Below, in pieces: positions 33,456 through 44,684 of a stretch of 64,000 bases of DNA (position 1 is its first letter; each line of letters begins with the position of its first letter). The notes under the pieces are model-generated. The model searched no databases. It was given only the letters and a program-made list of their open reading frames with translations, and was not told the origin of the DNA. The translations under genes were made by a program, and so were the position numbers. Location: NCBI GenBank assembly GCA_037176725.1, contig JAZBRS010000011.1, positions 4,030,001-4,094,000 on the forward strand. Direction: 5' to 3'. Origin of the DNA: Posidonia oceanica (taxonomy: Eukaryota; Streptophyta; Magnoliopsida; Alismatales; Posidoniaceae).

Positions 33456-33916
33456 GACAGGTATGCTCGAACTCCCGGTTGAGGACCTCGCACCTACCTG
33501 TGAATAGGCAAAAATAGCAACAGGTGTCAGAACCTAAACAAGGATGCAATGTAGGTTGTTATGGTGGCATGAATGGCACACATATGAATGAATGTCCTAA
33601 CATGCGCTCTCTCACCGTCTATGTATGTCTCGTGTAGGGCGACTACTCTAGACTCACTCATGGGTATGGGCTTTTGACTCAGGATAGAAAAGGGTCCCCG
33701 TTTTTAATCCCTACCAGAGCTTGGGCTGCGAACAGGTGGTGCATTGGGAGTCTCGACTCCTGCTGTAGCAGTGAGCTGTACCCTCTACTAACACCGACAC
33801 GACCCTGGACAAGGGGGGACAGACCGGCTACTCATCGCACACCAATAGCCATGGAACGGGAAACTGGGACTGTCATTCTTAGACTAAGTGGGTGGACTCA
33901 AGAGATGAGAAGATGT
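33456..33916 (-). other. leader of B, gag-proximal part
   Basis: Contains the leader block shared with A and C (CCTCTACTAACACCGACACG near 33781-33800). It is interrupted at 33917 by element E and resumes at 43385. GATGT at 33912-33916 is the left copy of E's target duplication. Confidence 0.7.
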
Positions 33917-35097
33917 TGTTGGATCAAATGGCTTATCTAGAGGAGGGGTGAATAGAGATTATCTTATTAATTCACTACTATTTCCGATTTTAATTATTAT
34001 CAATTTAATCTCAAGTTGATCTACAAAATAAAAGGCATACACAGAAAGAGGAAGAGAGATAATGAATAATCAACACAACAATTTATAGTGGTTTGGCCAA
34101 ATCCCAGCCTAGTCCACTTTCTCAAGATCACCTTGAGGTTTCCTTAATCTTTAAACCAAAGATCACTTACTTGTTTGTAGAAAGTTTCCTTCAACAAATC
34201 CTTACAACATCTTGTTGCCCCTTCTCTAACCCAGAGAAGAAAATCCTTGATGAATTTGAGTAGACAGTTGTACATAGACTCTTTTGCCAAACAACAATAT
34301 CCTCCTTCAGAATTTGTTCTTTAGAGAAGCAGAGATTCGATACTTTTGCTAGAGGAAGCTTGGATAGCTCTTGAAGATGGAATTGAAGCACTTTGAACTA
34401 GAATATGACCTTAGTAATGTAGAGTATGCAAGGTGTTCTCTTAGAGGTCCAATAAGGGTCCTATTTATAGGAGAAAACCAAGTGTGGAGTGTCTCTAACG
34501 ACTAGAATAATTTCTCCAAAGTTCTGAAACGGCTAGTTGAACGGAACGCCGTAATAATCTGGAATGCCATTTGACCAAGTAGATTTTTCAACTCACGATC
34601 AAAACAGAACGCCGTTCTTAACCGGAGTGCCATTCTGTATCGGAGTGCCGATTTACACCGGGGTGCCATTTTGATGTTTTCTTTTTAGCCCATTTCCAAA
34701 CCCTTGCGGCCCATTATTGTAGAGCCCATATCAGAACGGAATGCCGTTTGATAACGGTGCTCCGTTTTTGGATTCTGATGCACACTCTGTTTATATTCCT
34801 ATTTTCTATACACTTGATCTATCTCATAAGATCATGTTGATACTTTACAACCTTTTACAATATATCATAAGTAAATTACAGCATTTAATTGCAGATTGTA
34901 TAAACATTGATTTTCTATTCTTCAGCAGATATTTCAGTCTTCTTGGATGCTTTGAATATGATGGAAATCACCTTGTTCTTCCTTTTGCATCACATATCAA
35001 ATCATGCTATATTTTTCTCAAATAATTATGTCAAGCATATAAAACCACATCATATATATCATCAAAATAAAATATACATTTGGAGTATTTGCCAACA
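33917..35097 (-). repeat. 3' LTR of E
   Basis: 1,181 bp, paired with 42204-43384. On the plus strand it starts TGTTGGATCAAATGG and ends TTTGCCAACA. A cluster of GGAACGCCGTT, GGAGTGCCATT and GGGGTGCCATTTTG motifs lies at 34530-34770. A TATAAAT-like box (CTATTTATAGG, 34451-34461) supports minus-strand transcription. Confidence 0.92.
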
Positions 35098-35112
35098 TTC
35101 TCCCCCTTTTTG
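35098..35112 (-). promoter_or_regulatory. polypurine tract of E
   Basis: The minus strand reads CAAAAAGGGGGAGAA immediately before the 3' LTR start TGTTGG. A-run plus G-run tracts of this kind are typical of Sireviruses. Confidence 0.85.
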
Positions 35113-36040
35113 ATGATGACAAAAATTATAACTTATATGCTCCCTTTATCAATATGCATACTTAAATATCAATATCAAGTTTGAATATGTCAAAAATACC
35201 AAGAATAAAATATGTCATGTATAGCTCCCCCTATTTTTCATAGCATGTGCATAGTTTAAAATTAAATTAATTTTGCCATGTATGTCCTTAATTCTTCATA
35301 TATTTCATAGCATTTCATTAATTCTCCCCATTTTTTGTCATAAACAAAAATAGCATACTATAATTATCAAAATCAATTGATTTCAAAAATGATCATATGA
35401 ACCTCAATATGCCAACATCATTCACTCAAGAGTGCCTCAATATTTCATAGTTTAAAAGTGATTTCATAGCAACTCACTATTGATTTTATCAAAGAACCAA
35501 TATTACATAACATAACAAAGAGCATTGTTAAAGATCGCCATGAGTTTATCAAAGTGGATTTTCAAAACTAAAAAATCATAGTTATAGATCCAGATTTTAG
35601 AATATAGTCAGAAATATGCTAAACTCATAAATGATACCAAAGATATATTAAATCATGATTAGTATAGGTACCAAATGTGATACACCATATCATATCATGT
35701 AATATGTCATATATGCCAAATATAAAGATACCAAATGTAATATAATTGTTGAAATTCCAATAATTTTCATGAAAACAATCATATCATATATATTAGCCAA
35801 ATTATTTCAATAATGAAGCAAAATCATGTATGAGATCATCCAAGACATCCATTCTTGGCAAAATATCACATATACCTAATTTCATATGCCATATCATTCA
35901 GCCACAAATATCCTTATCCATAACCACAAATTTCAAAGGATTAAATGAAAACATCATTCATTCACCATATTAAATCCAGAGTCAAGTTACAAGATCAAGA
36001 AAAAATAAAATTACAATATTCGTACAACATAATTCAAGGA
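35113..36040 (-). other. AT-rich 3' untranslated region of E
   Basis: No gene. Strongly AT-rich, with many CATAT/ATATG strings. It lies between the extra ORF and the polypurine tract. Confidence 0.7.
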
Positions 36041-37155
36041 TCGGAAGGAAATCTATCTCAGAGATAGCCCATCATATCAGTAAATCCTTGATTTATCTGT
36101 CTCTCTAGCTCACCTGATCGATGAGAGGACTCAATGTGATATTCATCCACCTTTGTAGTTAGGGAATCAATTTATTTTCGAAGTGAATCAAATTGATCCT
36201 TTGTGATTCTTTCCTCGTCAGAATCCTTAGAGCTGGATTCCTCAAGGGCTGGGGCTTGGGAAGAGGAGGGGCGAACAATCTTAAGTGCCTTGGCACGTTC
36301 AAAAGCTTGTTCCATCTTCTCAACAATAGAGGCTCCTAAAGGTTTGGCTTTTACAACTAGATCCGGTTGACTGGTTAATGGGACCTCATAATGTTAAAAG
36401 AGGTAGGTTAAACACGGTCCATAAACTAGCTTAGTCTTCATATGGATCATATTATGGATCAAGACTTTTGCCCAATTAACCGGAATTTTATTTGTAATAG
36501 CATACACCGCTTTACAACAAAGTTCACTAAGTTCATCATGGTGATCTTTTTTCTGAACAATGTTGGTAGCTAATATGTAAGCTATTAGCCTAGATTGTTT
36601 ATTCAACTGGTTAAGTCTATTTGGCTTAAAAGCGCTTCTTTTGTTTAATGAAATGCATTTATTTACATCTTGATAATTCCATCCTAATTCTTCAAAATTC
36701 AATGTAATATCTATACCAGTGGATGGGATTTTTAGGAGTTGGCCAATCAAAACATCATCAAAAGGAATTTCTACTCCTAAAACATAGGATTCACAAGTAT
36801 ATTCAGAATATGAGAGATTAGCATAGAAATGGGAGACTAAATGAGGATAGTATTTTTTATCTCCTATACTAGCTAGGAACGGAACAAGATTTTGAGCAGA
36901 AAAGAAGGATTCTATGGATTGTAGCTTATAGAATAGTACCCTTCGACCCGTGAGTACTTCTTGGTTGGCGAAGCGGTCATGATGGGCTTTGACGGCCTCT
37001 TCGTCAGCAAAGTTGAAGAACCGGTTGGGATCCTCGTCGGAGGAAGAGGATGCGGCGGCCAGAGCTTGTTTCCATTTGGGGTGAGATGTTGACATCTTCT
37101 TGGGCGGCATTTGAGTTTGGAGAGAAGAAGGAGGTCGGATCCGGAGAGATCTCAA
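36041..37155 (-). pseudogene. extra ORF after pol in E (putative plant transposon protein type)
   Basis: An ORF of 253 codons (37155-36394) in sense, in the position where Sireviruses carry an envelope-like gene. It has a Ser-rich N-terminus, then RFFNFADEEAVKAHHDRFAN, YPHLVSHFYANLSYSEYTCE, VLIGQLLKIPSTGIDITLN and AVYAITNKIPVNWAKVLIHN. This pattern resembles the plant-only putative transposon protein domain (PF20167 as I remember it), not a viral glycoprotein. I see no clear signal peptide or membrane segment. A TAA at 36394 is followed by about 330 bp of coherent frame with a charged tail (ALEESSSKDSDEERITKDQF), so the original protein was longer. Function unknown. Confidence 0.7.
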
Positions 37156-37254
37156 GCAATGTGAGGCTCTCGTGAGGAGATTTGAGGTCGGCGGCTCAGG
37201 GGAAGAGAGGTTAGGTTAAAAAGGAATGAGATGTTAGGTTGAAATCCCTAATAT

Positions 37255-37610
37255 ATAACCCAATTTTCGACAAAAACGGAATGCCGTTTTTGAACGGAGT
37301 TCCATTTTATATATTAAAACAATTCGAAAGGTATAGGAACGGAATACCGAAACACACCGGCGCTCCATGTCAGGGAATTTCGGCCCTCCGTTTTTCACCA
37401 GTGCTCCGGGTCAGGGATTTTCGGTGCTCTGTTTTTCAATGGCGCTGTGGATCAGGGATTTTCGACGCTCCGTTTTTAAACGGCGCTCTGGATCAGGGAT
37501 TTTTGGAGCTCCGAAAGTCATCGGAGTTCCAGAAAAATTCCAGAGAAAAATCCTTAAAAATAAAACGGTGTACTGCCATTTTTCGGTGTTCCATTTCAGA
37601 GTTTTGAGCC
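37255..37610 (-). repeat. tandem CGGCGCTCC-type repeats upstream of E's extra ORF
   Basis: Units of roughly 45-60 bp repeat the pattern TTTTTCAACGGCGCTC...GTCAGGGATTTTCGG...CTCCG, about five times. They share the GGAATGCCGTTTTT word with E's LTRs. Open frames through them are by-products. Confidence 0.75.
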
Positions 37611-37639
37611 ATATTTTAAGTTGTATCTTCGATTTTGCT

Positions 37640-39161
37640 TATTCCTAAATCCCTTCTAATTTTTACAAATTGTGTTTCATCTAAGGGTTTTGTAAATATA
37701 TCAGCTAGCTATTCCTTAGTTGAAATAAATTCCAATTTTATATCAATTTTTGTAATGTGATCTCTTAAAAAGTGATGTCTTACTTTAATGTGTTTTGTCC
37801 TTGAATGATGTACTTGATCTTGGACAAATTTATAGTACTTGTGTTATCACAATATAATGGGGTATTTTGAAATAATAACTTGTAATCTTTTAGAGTTTGT
37901 TGCATCCAAAGGACTTGAGCACAACATCATCTTGCTGCAATATACTCAGCTTCTGTGGTGGACAAAGCAACACTATTTTGCTTTTTGCAAAACCATGATA
38001 CTAGAGAGTGTCCCAAAAATTGACACGTACCACTAGTACTTTTCCTATTAGTTTTACATCCCTCATAGTCTGCATCACTATATGCGGTTAAATCTAGGTT
38101 TGAGTTTTTAGAGTAATAGAGCCCATAATCCCTAGATCCTTGTAAATAGTTGAAGATTCTTTTTACTGCAGTTAAGTGTGATTCCATAGGAGAGGCTTGG
38201 AATCTTGCACACAGACATACACTAAACATTATGTCTGGCCTACTTGCAGTTAATAGAGTAGAGATCCTATCATTCTTCTGTATAGTTTTTGATCTACCTT
38301 TTGTCCATTTTCATCTTTATCAAGTCTACATGCAGTACTCATAGGAGTTTTGGCAACCTTGGCTTTTTCCATGCCAAATTTCTTTAATAGTTCATTTGCA
38401 TATTTTTCCTGATTTATAAATATTCCATTTTTAGTTTGTTTTATCTGTAATCCTAAAAAGAATGTTAGTTCTCCCATCATGCTCATATCAAATTCTTTTT
38501 GCATGCTTTCAGAAAATTGTTCACATAGATTTTCATTTGTAGATCCAAAAATTATATCATTTACATAAACTTGGCCAATCAAAATGTCATCGTTTAAATT
38601 CTTGATAAACAAAGTTGTATCTACAACCCCAATTGAAAATCCATCATCAATTAAGAACTTCTTAAGCTTATCATACCAAGCTCTAGGAGCTTGTTTGAGT
38701 CCATATAAGGCTTTATTGAGTTTGAATACATGATCTAAGTTTTGTTCATTTTCAAACCCTGGTGGTTGCTTGACATAGACCTCTTCTTCAATAATCCCAT
38801 TTAAAAATGCACTTTTCACGTCCATTTGGAATAACTTGAAGTCTCTATGACATGCATAAGCTAAAAGCATTCTAATTGATTCTAACCTTGCAACTGGTGC
38901 ATAGGCTTCATCAAAATCAATACCCTCTTCTTGATTGTATCATTGGGCTACCAACCTAGCCTTATTTCTAATAACATTACCTGATTCATCTAACTTATTT
39001 CTAAAGATCCATTTTGTTCCTATTATTTGCTGATTTTCAGGTTTGGGGATTAATTCCCATACATTGTTTCTTGTGAATTGATTTAATTCTTCGTGCATGG
39101 CCATAGTCCAATATTCATCATTGCAAGCTTCTTGAATATTTTTGGCCTCTATGGAAGACAT
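37640..39161 (-). pseudogene. reverse transcriptase and RNase H of E
   Basis: Ty1/copia RT: NNVWELIPKPENQQIIGTKW, KSAFLNGIIEEEVYVKQPPG, LYGLKQAPRAWYDKLKKFL, then the catalytic box, which reads YVNDIIFGS (about 38550): the first Asp of YxDD is Asn. This is followed by LGLQIKQTKNGIFINQEKYA. RNase H follows with AYSDADYEGCKTNRKSTSGT and NSVALSTTEAEYIAA (38100 to 37930). Stops lie near 38940, 38250 and 37927; the tail after that is frayed to about 37640. The catalytic change alone would inactivate RT. Confidence 0.9.
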
Positions 39162-40566
39162 AAAAGTACATGTTGCACATTCAAGATCAACTTTGGTTCT
39201 TGTTAAGACACCTTTGGAAACTTCACCAATGATGAGATCCTTGGGATGTCCAAAGGCATATTGCCAAGATTTTGTTAGATTTTCATCTTTTGTAGTGTTA
39301 GTATTTGTATTTGTTATGTAATGATTCTTCTATTGTTAGAGTTCATTTGTTATAAACTCTATAGGCCTTGCTTCTTGAAGAGTATCCAAGAAAGATTGCT
39401 TCATCAGATTTAGAATCAAATTTATCAATGTTATCTTTAGTGTTTAAGATAAAATACTTGCACACAAAAACCTTAAAATACGAAATTCTGGGAATTTTGC
39501 AAAACCATAATTCAAACGGAGTTTTGTTCAAAATAGGTCGAAGTAAAACACGATTCAAAATTTAACATGTAGTGTTGATTGCTTCGGCCCAGAAGTGCTT
39601 AGGCAAATCATTTTCGCAAAGCATGGTTCTGGCCCTTTCTTGAAGTGTTCTATTTTTTCTTTCAACTACTCCATTTTGTTGTGGAGTCCTTGGGAAAGAA
39701 AATTGTGTTCAAAACCATTTTCAATACAGAAGGTTTCAAATTCATCATTTTCAAATTCTCCACCATGATCACTTCTGATTTTTATGATGTTTAAACCTTT
39801 TTTATTTTGTACTCTTTTACAAAACTTTTGAAATTCACTGAAAACATCATTTTTGTTGGTAAGAAATATAACCCATGTAAAGTGAGAAAAATCATCAACT
39901 AACACAAAAACATATCTTTTTTCTCCTAGACTTAGAGTTCTACTAGGACCAAATAAATCAATATGAATCAGTTCCAAGGGCTTAGTAGTAGAAACTGTCT
40001 TTGGATTTGAAAGATGATTTGAATTGTTTTCCAAATTGACATGCATCACAAAATTTATTCTTTTTGAAATCTAATTTGGGCATGTCATTTACAAAATCAC
40101 CTTTTGACAACTTAGATAATTGATTCATGCTAGCATGGCCTAGTCTTCTATGCCAAAGCCAATTTTCATCATTTGAAGCTACAAGGCAAGAGTTTATTGT
40201 TTTTTTAGGTTCATATTGGATTTTAATCCTATATACATTATTTTTCCTATTGCCAATAAATAATATTTTCTTAGTAATAGCATCCATAATAGTACATACT
40301 TTCATATCAAATATAACTTTGTACCCTTTGTCACAAAGGTGACTAATACTAATTAGATTATGCTTGAGACCATCTACAAGAAGTACATTTTCTATAAAGG
40401 GATCTTCGAGATTACCTATGTTCCCGATTCCGACTATCTTGCCTTTTCCATTATCTCCGAAAGTGACGATTCCATCGTCTTTTGACATAAGAGTGCTTAG
40501 GAGATTATGTTCTCCGATCATGTGACGAGAGCAGCTACTATCCAAGATCCATTTAGATTTCATCAT
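39162..40566 (-). pseudogene. protease and integrase of E
   Basis: Protease at the start of this segment: [14 protein letters not shown] (about 40550), where the family has DSG; the Gly is Ser. Then the GAG-pre-integrase zinc region LWHRRLGHASMNQLSKLSKG and FCDACQFGKQ (His/His/Cys/Cys). After a frame change near 40010 comes the integrase core with ELIHIDLFGPSRTLS and IIKIRSDHGGEFENDEFETF. It is broken again near 39670, and resumes at 39558-39343 with the C-terminal part FLGYSSRSKAYRVYNK. Confidence 0.9.
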
Positions 40567-42149
40567 TTACCTACATTTGATGAAAGTAAAGTCTTAGGAA
40601 TCCAAATTTTCTTTTGATAAGTCTTTCCATATTTGTTCCTTTGAACTCCCTTAGAAGAATTATGTTTCTTAATCACAAATATGTATTTTTCATTTGTAGT
40701 TTCCCTTATAAACCCATTTTCATAAGGTGTATTTTGGAAAGGGAAAAATCCTATACCATGCTTATGTAGTGATTTTCTTTGAAATGAAAGTAAAAGGTCC
40801 AGATTTTGTTTCCCTTTTGTAAACTTGGATACCGTGTTAAGTAAGTCATTGCTTTTGTCTTTTAGAGATAAAATATCTTTTTCCAGATTTTTTAATTTGT
40901 ATTTCATTTGTCCTATGCTCATATTTAATTCTATATTCTTTTGGTCTAATTCTTCATTATCTGAAGATAATTTCTTTCCTTCCTCTATAAGTGAGTTATT
41001 TTCAGAGTTTAAGTGATCAATATTAACAGTCATATTTTTGGATTTTATTTTTAGATTCTTATATTTATCATATAAATCATTGAAGGCATCTAACAATTCT
41101 TCTGTGTCAATTTCAAAAGACAAACATGGATCATCATCTTGTGCCATAAAGCACATGTGAGCAGTTTCATTTTCTGATGGAGATTCTTTGTCAGAAGAAG
41201 AATCACTATCTTCCCATGTAACTTGAAGTGCCTTTTTCTTTGATTTTTTATTGTTATCCTTTTTGAAAGTTTTCATTTTTAACAGGGGGCAATCTCTTTT
41301 TATGTGTCCCGATTTGTTGCATTTGTAGCAAAGAGGGGTTTCATCTTTGTTAATTGGTTTTTCAGGAAACTTTCCATTTCTTTTGAATTTTCCTCTTTTA
41401 ATAAATTTTTTAAATCTTCTTGTGAGGAGAGCAATATCTTCATCTTCCTCTTCCTTAGATTCTTCAGAATCAGTTGTTATGTTTAAGGCTATATTTTTAT
41501 TTTTTCCTTTTTCAATTTCTTTTTCCTTCATTTGAACTTCATATGAGATTAAGTTTCCCATAAGTTCTTCTAATGAATAGTTTGATAGATCTTTTGCTTC
41601 TTCAATGGCAGTTGTTTTCTTTTCCCATTCTTGAGTTAAAGATCTAAGGATTTTTCTTACTAGGTCACTTTGAGGGTATCCTTTTCCTAGTGATTGTAAT
41701 GAGTTAGTGATTTTATTAAATCTAGTAAACATTTCACTAATAGGTTCATTAGGTTTCATTTTAAATAATTCTTATTTGTGTATTAACATGTTTATTTTAG
41801 TTTCCTTTACTTGGTTAGTTCCTTCATGAGTGACTTCTAAATTGTGCCAAGCTTTGTAAGAAATTTTGCAATTTGAAATCCTATTAAATTGTTCTTGATT
41901 AACTGCACAAAATAATATGTTAAGTCCCTTAGCATCTAGTTGTGCTAGTCTCTTTTCTTCTTCACTCCAATCTTTATAGGATGTATTATAAATAGTGTAG
42001 CCATTTATAACTATATCCCAAAGTTCAAAATTAATTGATTTTAGATAGATAACCATTCTAACTTTCCAAGAATTATAGTTAAGGCCATAAAAGAAAGGTG
42101 GCCTGTTAATGCTTTGACCTTCTGCAATATTATTATTAATACAAGCCAT
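40563..42149 (-). pseudogene. gag of E
   Basis: Copia gag split by one in-frame TAA at about 41769. N-terminal part: RPPFFYGLNYNSWKVRMVIY and AWHNLEVTHEGTNQVKETKI. After the stop: LFKMKPNEPISEMFTRFNKI, an acidic/basic linker, a CCHC knuckle CYKCNKSGHIKRDC (about 41310) and a long heptad-like coiled-coil region (41060 to 40800), as in Sirevirus Gag. The two halves are in the same frame, so only one substitution separates them. Confidence 0.9.
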
Positions 42150-42189
42150 TTTATCTAGAGATAGTTTTAAATCATATGCTAGATAACCC

Positions 42190-42201
42190 GCTCTGATACC
42201 A
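42190..42201 (-). promoter_or_regulatory. primer-binding site of E (tRNA-iMet)
   Basis: The minus strand reads TGGTATCAGAGC two bases after the LTR end. This is the usual copia primer site. Confidence 0.92.
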
Positions 42202-42203
42202 AT

Positions 42204-43384
42204 TGTTGGATCAAATGGCTTCTCTAGAGGAGGGGTGAATAGAGATTATCTTATTAATTCACTACTATTTCCGATTTTAATTATTATCAATTTAATCTCA
42301 AGTTGATCTACAAAATAAAAGGCATACACAGAAAGAGGAAGAGAGATAATGAATAATCAATACAATAATTTATAGTGGTTCGGCCAAATCCTGGCCTAAT
42401 CCACTCTCTCAAGATCACATTGAGGTTTGCTTAATCTTTAAACCAAAGATCACTTACTTGTTTGTTGAAAGTTCCCTTCAACAAATCCTTACAATGTCCT
42501 GTTGCCCCTTCTCCAACCTGGAGAAGAAAATCCTTGATGAATTTGAGTAGACAGTTGTACGTAGACTCTTTTGCCAAACAACAATATCCTCCTTCAGAAT
42601 TTGTTCTTCAGAGAAGCAGAGATTCGGCGCTTTTGCTAGAGGAAGCTTGGATAGCTCTTGAAGATGGAATTGAAGCACTTTGAACTAGAATATGACCTTA
42701 GTAATGTAGAGTATGCAAGGTGTACTCTTAGAGGTCCAATAGGGATCCTATTTATAGGAGAAAATCAAGTGTGGAGTGTCTCTAACGACTAGAATAATTT
42801 CTCGAACGTTCTGAAACGGCTAGTTAAACGGAACGCTGTAATAATCCGGAATGCTGTTTGACCAAGCAGATTTTCCAACTCACGATCAAAACGGAACACC
42901 GTTCTTAACCGGAGTGCTGTTCCGTATCGGAGTGCTGATTTACATCGGGGTGCCGTTTTGATGTTTTCTTTTCAGCCCATTTCCAAACCCTTGCGGCCCG
43001 TTACTGTAGAGCCCATATCAGAACGGAATGCCGTTTAATAATGGTGCTCCGTTTCTGGATTCTGATGCACACTCTGTTTATATTCCTATTTTCTATACAC
43101 TTGATCTATCTCATAAGATCATGTTGATACTTTACAACCTTTTACAATATATCATAAGTAAATTACAACATTTAATTGCAGATTGTATAAACATTGATTT
43201 TCTATTCTTTAGTAGATATTTCAATCTTCTTGGATGCTTTGAATATGATGGAAATCACCTTGTTCTTCCTTTTGCATCACATATCAAATCATGCTATATT
43301 TTTCTCAAATAATTATGTCAAGCATATAAAACCACATCATATATATCATCAAAATAAAATATACATTTGGGGTATTTTCCAACA
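42204..43384 (-). repeat. 5' LTR of E
   Basis: 1,181 bp, paired with 33917-35097; it carries the same GGAACGCTGT/GGAGTGCTGTT cluster at 42820-43060. The TATA-type box is CCTATTTATAGG on the plus strand at about 42748, read on the minus strand. Confidence 0.92.
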
Positions 43385-43885
43385 GATGCATGCTTCTAAT
43401 ATGCTCATTCATGCAAATATGCTTTGTGTTTTTTACTTGAATTTTATTTAGCCAATGGGGAAGGCTGCAGATTTGGCTCTAGTTGTGCCTAGATGTTGTT
43501 GTTTTGCTCTTTTGTAGTTTTTAAATTTAGCCAGAGGGGGAAGCTAGCATGTCTCTAATTTTCTTAAGCATGGCAAATGCAGAAAGGGGAAAAAGACATC
43601 AAGTCATGGCATGCAAGCAATCATACATCAAGCAAAAGGCATGTGCGAGTGTTGTGCCAACATGATGGTGAAAGAAGAAGACAATCAACACATCAAAAGG
43701 CATAAGGCATGGCATGTGCAAGTGGGGTGGCATATCAGATGTGTGCAAAGTAAGGCATTCACCATACAAAAGGCTTGTAGTATTGCATCAAGCAAAAATT
43801 AAGGCATGGATAAGCATATCAAGGAAATCACAAAGCGAAAAGCCATGCAAGTGAGGAAAACTAAAGCGAAAGCCGGAGTCTAGCA
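43385..43885 (-). other. leader of B, primer-site-proximal part
   Basis: Continues the leader of B after E. No gene. It resembles the leader of A at 2400-2970 (AATTAGTCTCTAATT-like and GGCATGGCATG-like strings). Confidence 0.7.
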
Positions 43886-43903
43886 TCCCTAGTGGAGTTG
43901 CCA
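43886..43903 (-). promoter_or_regulatory. primer-binding site of B
   Basis: The minus strand reads TGGCAACTCCACTAGGGA, the tRNA-Arg-type site of A with a few transitions. It follows GGAAT after the LTR end. Confidence 0.75.
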
Positions 43904-43908
43904 ATTCC

Positions 43909-44684
43909 AGTGACCATGCCGACAACAGGGGCGGTACGTGCGATCGAAGCCACGCGTACGAACCGAAAAGGTCACGATGGAGTGGTGCATCTGAGGAAGA
44001 TCTCAACTCGAAAACACCGAATGCGAAAAACAAAAAGATAAGACAACGGAGTCGCCACCTAGTCTATTAAAATCGGAAGATGAGGAAAATCGAATGCAAA
44101 ACATGATATGCATGCAATGTTGCAAATAAGATGATCCATGCTAATGGATGAAACACATTGGTCATTGCGGCCCAAAGAAAGGGTAAGGACTCCTATTACG
44201 CACAGTGAAGGTGTTAGGCACCCACGTTCGCCCGACGAGTCGGTCTTTCTAGGCTTGATCGCTCGCATGCGTGGCTAATGTAGGCAATTGAATGCCAATT
44301 ATTATATGCCCAAGGGCAATATGAGTGATGCCTTGCAAACATGCATGCATGCTCTTTGATGTATGCCTAAAGATGGATGCTTGATGCTAAATGCCATGCA
44401 AATGTGTGTGAAACATGAAGGAAATATAGATCTGGATGCGAGAAAACCAAGATCAAGTGAGGAAATCATGCAAATGGATGCTCTGGCTACTGTTGTTTTG
44501 GATTTGGGCGAATCGCGCCAATAATCCACGGCAGCCATACGCGGTAGCTATTTTCGGTGGCTACCCACGGTAGGAACATGCAGTCCAAATATTGCAGTTT
44601 ACAGACAGCAAGCTTTCATCGTCGGGCAACAATGGAAACCAACGCCAAATCAAGCATAGAAACATGCAAACATGCCACGGGAAG
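43909..44684 (-). repeat. LTR of B, 3' portion
   Basis: Its end GGCATGGTCACT (43909) is homologous to the end of LTR C. It has the conserved LTR box at about 44175-44224 and the GGTGGCGACTC box at about 44048-44059. It stops at 44684, where C begins, and continues at 62384. GGAAG (44680-44684) is the left target-duplication copy of C. A patch of CCACGGCAGCCATACGCGGT-type sequence lies at 44525-44575. Confidence 0.85.

Larger units (their letters stand above)
33917..43384 (-). mobile_element. Element E: complete Sirevirus-like Ty1/copia retrotransposon
   Basis: On the minus strand: 5' LTR 43384-42204, tRNA-iMet primer site, gag (42149-40563), protease, integrase, RT and RNase H (40566 to about 37700), an extra ORF (37155 to about 36050), AT-rich region, polypurine tract, 3' LTR 35097-33917. 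Both LTRs are 1,181 bp with TGTTGG/CCAACA ends. Flanks GATGT (33912-33916) and GATGC (43385-43389) are a duplication with one transition. In the first roughly 245 aligned bases of the LTRs I count about ten differences, mostly transitions. Gene order, purine tract and an extra ORF after pol fit Sireviruses. It is inserted in the leader of element B. Confidence 0.92.
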
